Of a DNA stretch of 64,000 nt, positions 59,252 to 64,000 are shown one piece after another. The stretch is from positions 1,984,001-2,048,000 of the forward strand of contig OZ241752.1 of the NCBI GenBank assembly GCA_965201155.1, given 5' to 3'. The first letter of the stretch is position 1. Each line of letters starts with the position of its first letter. A model generated the notes under the pieces. The model was given only the letters and a program-made list of their open reading frames with translations. It searched no databases and was not told the DNA's origin. The stretch is from JANQOH01 sp965201155 (lineage in GTDB: Bacteria > Pseudomonadota > Alphaproteobacteria > UBA7887). A program made the position numbers and the translations under genes.

Positions 59252-61789
59252 CTACAGCCCCAGGTCAAGTTCTATTCGTTTCGGCGCTGGTGTCTTTTCC
59301 ACCTTCGGCGCGGGTGGAGCATTTTTCTCCGGCCCCTCGGGGTCGTCTTTCGCCATCATTTCGGATGCCACGGTTTCCCGGTCTACCCTCGCGACGAGCC
59401 CCTCACCGATCTTGCGTGGTCGCTGCTGACCGTCGCGGCGTCGCTGTTCCCGCGTCACCTCCAGCGCCTCTAGGGACGCAACCCGCTCGCCGGTGGCTGT
59501 TTCCAGCTGCTCGTGGAGCGCCTTCGCATCGTCGGTGACGAGTTCCGCCCGGTCCCGCGCGCGGCTGATCTCGACATAGAAGGACTTCTGGGTGGTCAGG
59601 TGGGGATGTCTGGCCTCCATGGCGGCGATGACGTTGTCGACGGTGCGCCCTTGATACGCATGCACGGTCGATGCCCAGGCATGATCGAGATGGCGAAGCT
59701 GCGGGTCTCCCTCGCGGAGATCGAGCCTCTTGCCGTCTTCGAGCCGGAACGCCACCTTGCCACCGTCGACCGACAGCACCTCGGCGGTCCGGCTGTTGAC
59801 GAGCCCGAGGCCCTTGTCGTTGCGGGTCCAGCGGATGCGGTCTCCGGCGCGCAGTTCGATGTCTTCGGACCGATAAACCTCCGAGCCGCCCTTGCGGCCG
59901 GCGATCTCGCCCGGCTGCCAGCGAACCGCGCCGTCCGGTCCTTCGAGCAGCACGGCGCAGTCCTTGTGGTTGACGCCCGCGACCCGCCGCTCGTCGCCGT
60001 TCTCCACCCCGATCCTCTTGTAGGGACGGTGGAAGACAACCACATCGCCGGGGGCGTAGTTGGCAGCAAGCGCCTTTTCCGCGTTGGTGTAGCCCTTCGA
60101 GACCAGCCGCTCGACCTGCATGGCGGGGCCGTGGATGCGGCCCTCGCGGGCGAGCCGTTCGCGGATATGGGAGTTGATCGCCTGGCGAAGTTCGTGGCTG
60201 GGTGCCATGACCCCGGTGTTCTCGCGTTCCTCGGGGGAGAGCCTGAGCCAGCGCGCAGCGACGGCGCCGGCGATGTTGTCGGGGTTCACCTCGGCCACGT
60301 TGGAACCGAGCTTCTCGAAGGCCGTGGCGATCTCGCCCCTGAGGCTCGCCTCGACGGCTTGCTTCAGGTCGGGATCGCGCTGGCGCATGATCTCGTCCAT
60401 GGTGGCGGTCTTCATGCCCGCCTGCTGGAGCTGGGCGAAGGGCTTTCCGGCGTCGACGGCATCGAGCTGTTTCGCGTCGCCCACCAGCACCAGGCGGGGA
60501 AGGCGGAGCGCGGCGGCAACACGGAGAAGGTCGCGGGCCTGGACGGTGGAGGCGAGCGAGCCCTCGTCTACCACGAGGACGGTTTTCGCGAAGGCGGCCC
60601 GGAGCGTCTTCTCGCTGGCCTTCGTCAGCCGCCCTTCGGCGACGCCGGCATGGCGGGCGAGGAAGTGCTGAAGGGTCTCGCTGGCAATGCCGGCCTCGGC
60701 GGCGAGCGTCTTCACCGCCGAGGCGGAAGGGGCGAGGCCGACCATGCGGTAGCCGCGCTTTTCCGCGAGAACCCGGGCGCGGTTCAACATGGTCGTCTTT
60801 CCGGTTCCGGCATAGCCCTGGACGCCGACCACGCGATCCTTGGCCGAGAGGATCAGCTTGACGGCCTCCCTCTGTCCTCCGGTCAGCGGCCCCCGGTTGA
60901 GATGGGCGCTCACCATCCAGCTTCGCATGACGGGCCGGCCCCGGTCCTGCCCGCCCCGCATGAGCGCGATGGTTTCGCGCTCCTCGGCTACGGTCCTGTC
61001 GGTCGCGAGCGCATCTTCGGCGCCGGGGATGCTGACGGCATGGAGCGTTCCCGCCTGCTCGAGGGCAGCGATCTCGCGCTCGACGGCGGCGATTCCGGTC
61101 TCGCCCGTGCGCCAGGCAAGCGCGGACGCCAGGAGGTTCGTCCGGTCGAACACCGCCTCGCGCTCCGAGAGATGGGCCAACGCCCAGGCGACGGCCTCCG
61201 CCGCTGCGTTTCCCTGCATCTCTACCGGTTCTCCCGAGCCAACACCCCGTTCGGGGGATTTCCCCTCGGCAGGGTCCTTGCCGGCCTCCCGCGCCCGACC
61301 GGGACCCGGATGTGCTTCGGCCACCAGCGCCTTCGCATCGAAGCCGAGCGCAGCGGCCTGCTTCTCCCAGCTTGCCTCCAGGGCCACCCTGTCGACATCG
61401 CGCTTGTGGGCGCGGGTCATCAGGGTCGCGCGTTCGGCGAGACGCGGGTTCTCCGCAGGGGTTCCCAGATCGCGTGCCTCCATGGCGGCCTCGATCTCGG
61501 CGCGCCGTGTCGAGAAGGCCTCGATCACCCTGCGCGGAACGCCGGCAATCTCGAAACGCCCGTCGGCATGGGTTTTCTCGATGCCGTAGCCGAATTTCGC
61601 GAGGCCCTGCGCCAGTTCGCTGCGGTAGATGGCGCCGAGCGCCATCTTGGCGGCGTAGAGTTTCTCATTCGCCATGGTCCGCCATTTGCTGTCCTCTCCC
61701 TGCACCATGTTGGCGAGCACGGCATGGGTGTGAAGCTGGGGATCGAGGTTACGGGAAGTGTCGTGACGGAATGTCGTGTATCGGGATTC
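59252..61789 (-). pseudogene. MobF-type conjugative relaxase/helicase lacking its N-terminus
   Basis: The open frame covers about 845 residues. It starts within the relaxase domain just before the metal-binding histidines (NLDPQLHTHAVLANMVQG), then a RecD-like helicase with Walker A GVQGYAGTGKTTML, VLVVDEGSLAS and WASTVHAYQGRTVDNVIAAM. The stop TAG at 61790-61792 precedes the frame, and the N-terminal residues including the catalytic tyrosines are missing. It therefore cannot nick oriT. The C-terminus (KRIELDLGL) is intact. No T4SS gene is in the window. Confidence 0.85.
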
Positions 61790-61903
61790 CTACATGAATG
61801 AACTATATAAGGCATTGTTTTCTAATAAATATTCTCACTCACCAAAAATCACCAAAGAACGCCGTAATCATTCTGAAATCGGATTCGCTCCAATCCAGGC
61901 GTA

Positions 61904-62230
61904 TCACTGCGTAAGCCTGTCGCCGGAACCCGACGCCTGCCCGCTCGCGCCGGCCGCCGGCACCAGGCCCACGGTCAGCCGCGTACCGGTGGCCTCTGCA
62001 TAGCGGCGAAGGGTCGCGAACGACGGCGACACCCGGCCGCTCTCCAGCCGAGTGACCGCCGACTGGGTCGTGCCGAGCCGGCGGGCAAGCTGTGCCTGCG
62101 TCAGTTTCGCCGTCGTGCAGGCGCGGACCAGCGCCTCGATCAGCGCATACTCCTCGTCGACGCGCGCGTACTCCTCCCGGAACTCCGGGTCTCCCATGAA
62201 ACGCGCCTTCAGGTCCTTCAGCTTCGTCAT
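61904..62230 (-). CDS. XRE-family antitoxin, HigA-like (orphaned)
   Basis: The 108-residue protein has an N-terminal helical part (LKDLKARFMGDPEFREEYAR) and a HTH (LTQAQLARRLGTTQSAVTRL, then ESGRVSPSF). It would bind the operon promoter and a RelE-type toxin. The ATG overlaps the end of a broken toxin sequence (ACATGACG). With its toxin dead, it may persist as a free repressor. Confidence 0.87.
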   Translation of the reverse strand: MTKLKDLKARFMGDPEFREEYARVDEEYALIEALVRACTTAKLTQAQLARRLGTTQSAVTRLESGRVSPSFATLRRYAEATGTRLTVGLVPAAGASGQASGSGDRLTQ

Positions 62231-62407
62231 GTCGTCACCTGCCTCATCCGCTCCCGGGCGGTCGCGAGAGCGCGGCGCGGCGTCTCGCGCGACTTCTTCG
62301 CGAAGATCATGCACCACCACCATCCTCCGGTCCGACGCCGTCACGTAGATCCCCCGCGCGATGCCGCCGTCCGCCCGCACTCGAAATTCCCAGAGTTTCC
62401 CTAACCA
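62227..62407 (-). pseudogene. Remnant of a RelE/HigB-type toxin
   Basis: Minus-strand sequence reads LWEFRVRADGGIARGIYVTA then VVVH, and after a one-base shift IFAKKSRETPRRALATARER ending VTT. This matches the C-terminal half of phage Gp49/HigB-type toxins. The N-terminal half is absent and the frame is broken. Confidence 0.75.
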
Positions 62408-62432
62408 GGGACCGGCGGAATCGGCGGAGCAG

Positions 62433-62771
62433 TCAGGCGGGCTCGGCGGCGGCGATGCGCAGCCGTCCGCCGCCGGTGGATCGGGGCTGGCGGATGACGA
62501 TGTCGATGTCGCGCCCGAGCGCGTTGAGCAGGCGGAACAGGCGCTCCAGCGAGTACTCGCGGAAGTCGCCGCGCAGCAGCCGCGACACGTCGGGCTGAGA
62601 GAGGCCCAACAGCCGCCCGGCCTCGGTTTGCGTCAGGCCGCGATCGCGCACGATGTCGTCGATGCGGCTGACGAGATCGGCCTTGACGAGGTGGGCGTCG
62701 GCGTCGGGAAAGCCGAGATCGGCGAAGACGTTGCCGCTGCCGCGCTCCACGGCGGTGTCGGTGGGTTTCAT
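62433..62771 (-). CDS. XRE-family antitoxin of HigBA-like pair
   Basis: The 112-residue protein starts MKPTDTAVERGSGNVFADLG and has a HTH (LTQTEAGRLLGLSQPDVSRL) followed by LFRLLNALGRDIDIVI. This is the HigA-like antitoxin family. It follows its toxin by 4 bp, the toxin-first order seen in higBA. Confidence 0.88.
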   Translation of the reverse strand: MKPTDTAVERGSGNVFADLGFPDADAHLVKADLVSRIDDIVRDRGLTQTEAGRLLGLSQPDVSRLLRGDFREYSLERLFRLLNALGRDIDIVIRQPRSTGGGRLRIAAAEPA

Positions 62772-62775
62772 GGAG

Positions 62776-63132
62776 TCAGTCTCCACTTTGCGCTTCACGG
62801 TGGTGCCGCTCGGCGGCGGCCAGGCGTCGGCGGACCAGGTCGAGCTCCTGCTTCGGGGTCGCGATGCCGCGCTTCGCCTTCTTCTGGAAAGCGTGCAAGA
62901 CATAGACGGTGCCCTCGAAGCGGACCGTGTAGACGGCCCTGTAGGTGTCGCCGTCGTGACGCGCGATAATCTCCACGACGCTCGGGCCGAAGCCCTTGAG
63001 CGGCTTGGCGTCGCGGTGGCGGCGTCCGAGCTGGGCGCGGAAAATCGCGAAGCCCATGCGGTCCTGCACCGGGTCGGGGAAGCGCTTCAGATCCGCCTTG
63101 CTCGAACCCATCCATTGGACTGGCTTCAACAT
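62776..63132 (-). CDS. RelE/HigB-like toxin
   Basis: The 118-residue protein reads VEIIARHDGDTYRAVYTVRF, then VYVLHAFQKKAKRGIATPKQ, the Gp49-like RelE-superfamily signature with conserved basic residues. Such toxins cut ribosome-bound mRNA. The ATG at 63132 precedes a plausible full-length gene. It forms a complete pair with the antitoxin downstream. Confidence 0.88.
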   Translation of the reverse strand: MLKPVQWMGSSKADLKRFPDPVQDRMGFAIFRAQLGRRHRDAKPLKGFGPSVVEIIARHDGDTYRAVYTVRFEGTVYVLHAFQKKAKRGIATPKQELDLVRRRLAAAERHHREAQSGD

Positions 63133-63286
63133 GTCACTGTCGACTCCGCACTATAGGGGTTTCGCCATAGCCGGACAAGGCGACCGGCGTGTCAGTGCAG
63201 GGGAATCGCTTTTGAAATTTTGCGTTTTTTTTTGTTTGTATTTTTGATTCATATTCTGTTTTCGATGCCCGGCACGGAGACAGACT

Positions 63287-64000
63287 ATGGAAGAATTTGC
63301 TCATATATTTGAATCTGTTACTGACCCGCGGCGGTCCAACGCCACACGCCACAACTTTCACGAAATGCTCATGATCGGCCTGCTATGCGTGCTCTCGGGC
63401 GGTGAGGGATGCGCCGACATGGCACGCTTCGGACGCGCCAAGAAGCCGTTTTTGCGCCAGTTCATGACGCTTTCCCATGGCATACCAAGCCACGACGCCT
63501 TCTCCGACCTCTTCAACGCACTCGATCCTCAAGGCCTGACAGAGGTATTGCAGGGCCTTGTCAAGGACTGGGCCGAATGCCTCGACGACACCGTCATTGC
63601 CATAGACGGCAAGCAACTGCGGCGCTCATTCGACAATGCCGCCAAGCGTTCGGGACTGCATCTCGTGCACGCCTTTGGCGCTCAAAGCCGTCTCGTGCTG
63701 GGGCAAGTGGCGGTCGATGGCAAATCCAATGAGATCACGGCATTGCCCAGGCTGCTCGACATGTTACGCCTCAAGGGCCGGACCGTGACCGCCGATGCGA
63801 TGCATACACAACGCCGCACCGCAGAGCGTGTAACAGCCGGCGGCGGCGACTATGTACTGGAGAACCTGGAGCTCATGCGGCGCTTGGCGCTCAACATCGC
63901 CCGTCATGAACCCACCAAGGATGCCATGCGCGGAAAGCTCAAACGCGCAGCCTGGAACGACAATTTCCTCATCGACCTGATCCGCGCTGCTACAAAACAC
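63287..64000 (+). pseudogene. ISAs1-family transposase with internal deletion, cut by window edge
   Basis: The frame starts MEEFAHIFESVTDPRRSNAT and carries VIAIDGKQLRRSFD (first D) and VTADAMHTQ (second D). After GGGDYV it jumps directly to LENLELMRRLALNIARHE, the far C-terminal block, so about 130 residues including the catalytic glutamate segment are gone. The frame remains open to base 64000. An AT-rich leader (63,200-63,260) precedes it; the IS left end is probably near 63190 but I cannot fix it. Confidence 0.82.

Overview
This GC-rich window comes from an alphaproteobacterium. The ribosomal operon runs 16S, tRNA-Ile(GAT), tRNA-Ala(TGC), 23S, 5S, tRNA-fMet, the layout usual in that class, and the 16S has alphaproteobacterial signature stretches. 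Genus cannot be read from the sequence alone. Bases 1-13,389 look like core chromosome. Everything to the right looks like a mosaic genomic island that runs off the right edge.

Bases 1-7,656 (minus strand) form one tight gene series. First comes a nitrate/sulfonate/taurine-type ABC importer (binding protein, permease, ATPase). It is followed by the four-part ABC set that usually accompanies PQQ-dependent alcohol catabolism (ATPase, beta-propeller, periplasmic binding protein, ABC-2 permease), then a cysteine synthase cut by the left edge. Several starts overlap the preceding stop as GTGA. Bases 7,786-13,389 hold the rRNA operon with a clear promoter and two boxA-like leaders.

The island starts at the 3' end of tRNA-fMet, where a serine recombinase takes its last codons from the tRNA sequence. 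A FitAB/VapBC toxin-antitoxin pair follows. Two paralogous five-gene modules come next. Module A (16,475-22,847) is decaying: frameshifts in two genes and an IS5-family element inside ssb. Module B (33,982-38,727) is intact. Each module encodes a ~105-residue protein, a protein with five CxxC/CxxC zinc-ribbon repeats, a conserved 43-residue protein, an SSB and a DUF2493/SLOG-like protein. Each ends in a conserved box flanked by two hairpins whose stems covary between copies. Between the modules lie two translationally coupled tyrosine recombinases and a type I (IC-like) restriction-modification operon that carries a PrrC-like anticodon-nuclease candidate between hsdS and hsdM.

From 39,204 there is an RHH protein preceded by iteron-like repeats. 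A long, tightly coupled defence operon follows: AbiEi/AbiEii, a 1,742-residue DEAD-helicase/DUF1998/nuclease protein, a DrmD-like SNF2 helicase, a 1,450-residue adenine methyltransferase (DISARM DrmMI-like) and a GmrSD-type endonuclease. The methyltransferase contains about 31 AGCCG units, which can be translated in all three frames, followed by three divergent copies of a 113-bp segment that each read as a homologous peptide in a different frame. This is the most interesting feature here and looks like a phase-variable switch.

The right end is debris and small modules: an IS1380-family element nested in an IS5-family element, a GrlR-like protein, a MobF relaxase lacking its N-terminus, an orphan antitoxin with a broken toxin, an intact HigBA-like pair and an internally deleted ISAs1-family transposase at the window edge. 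The second attachment site of the island was not found.
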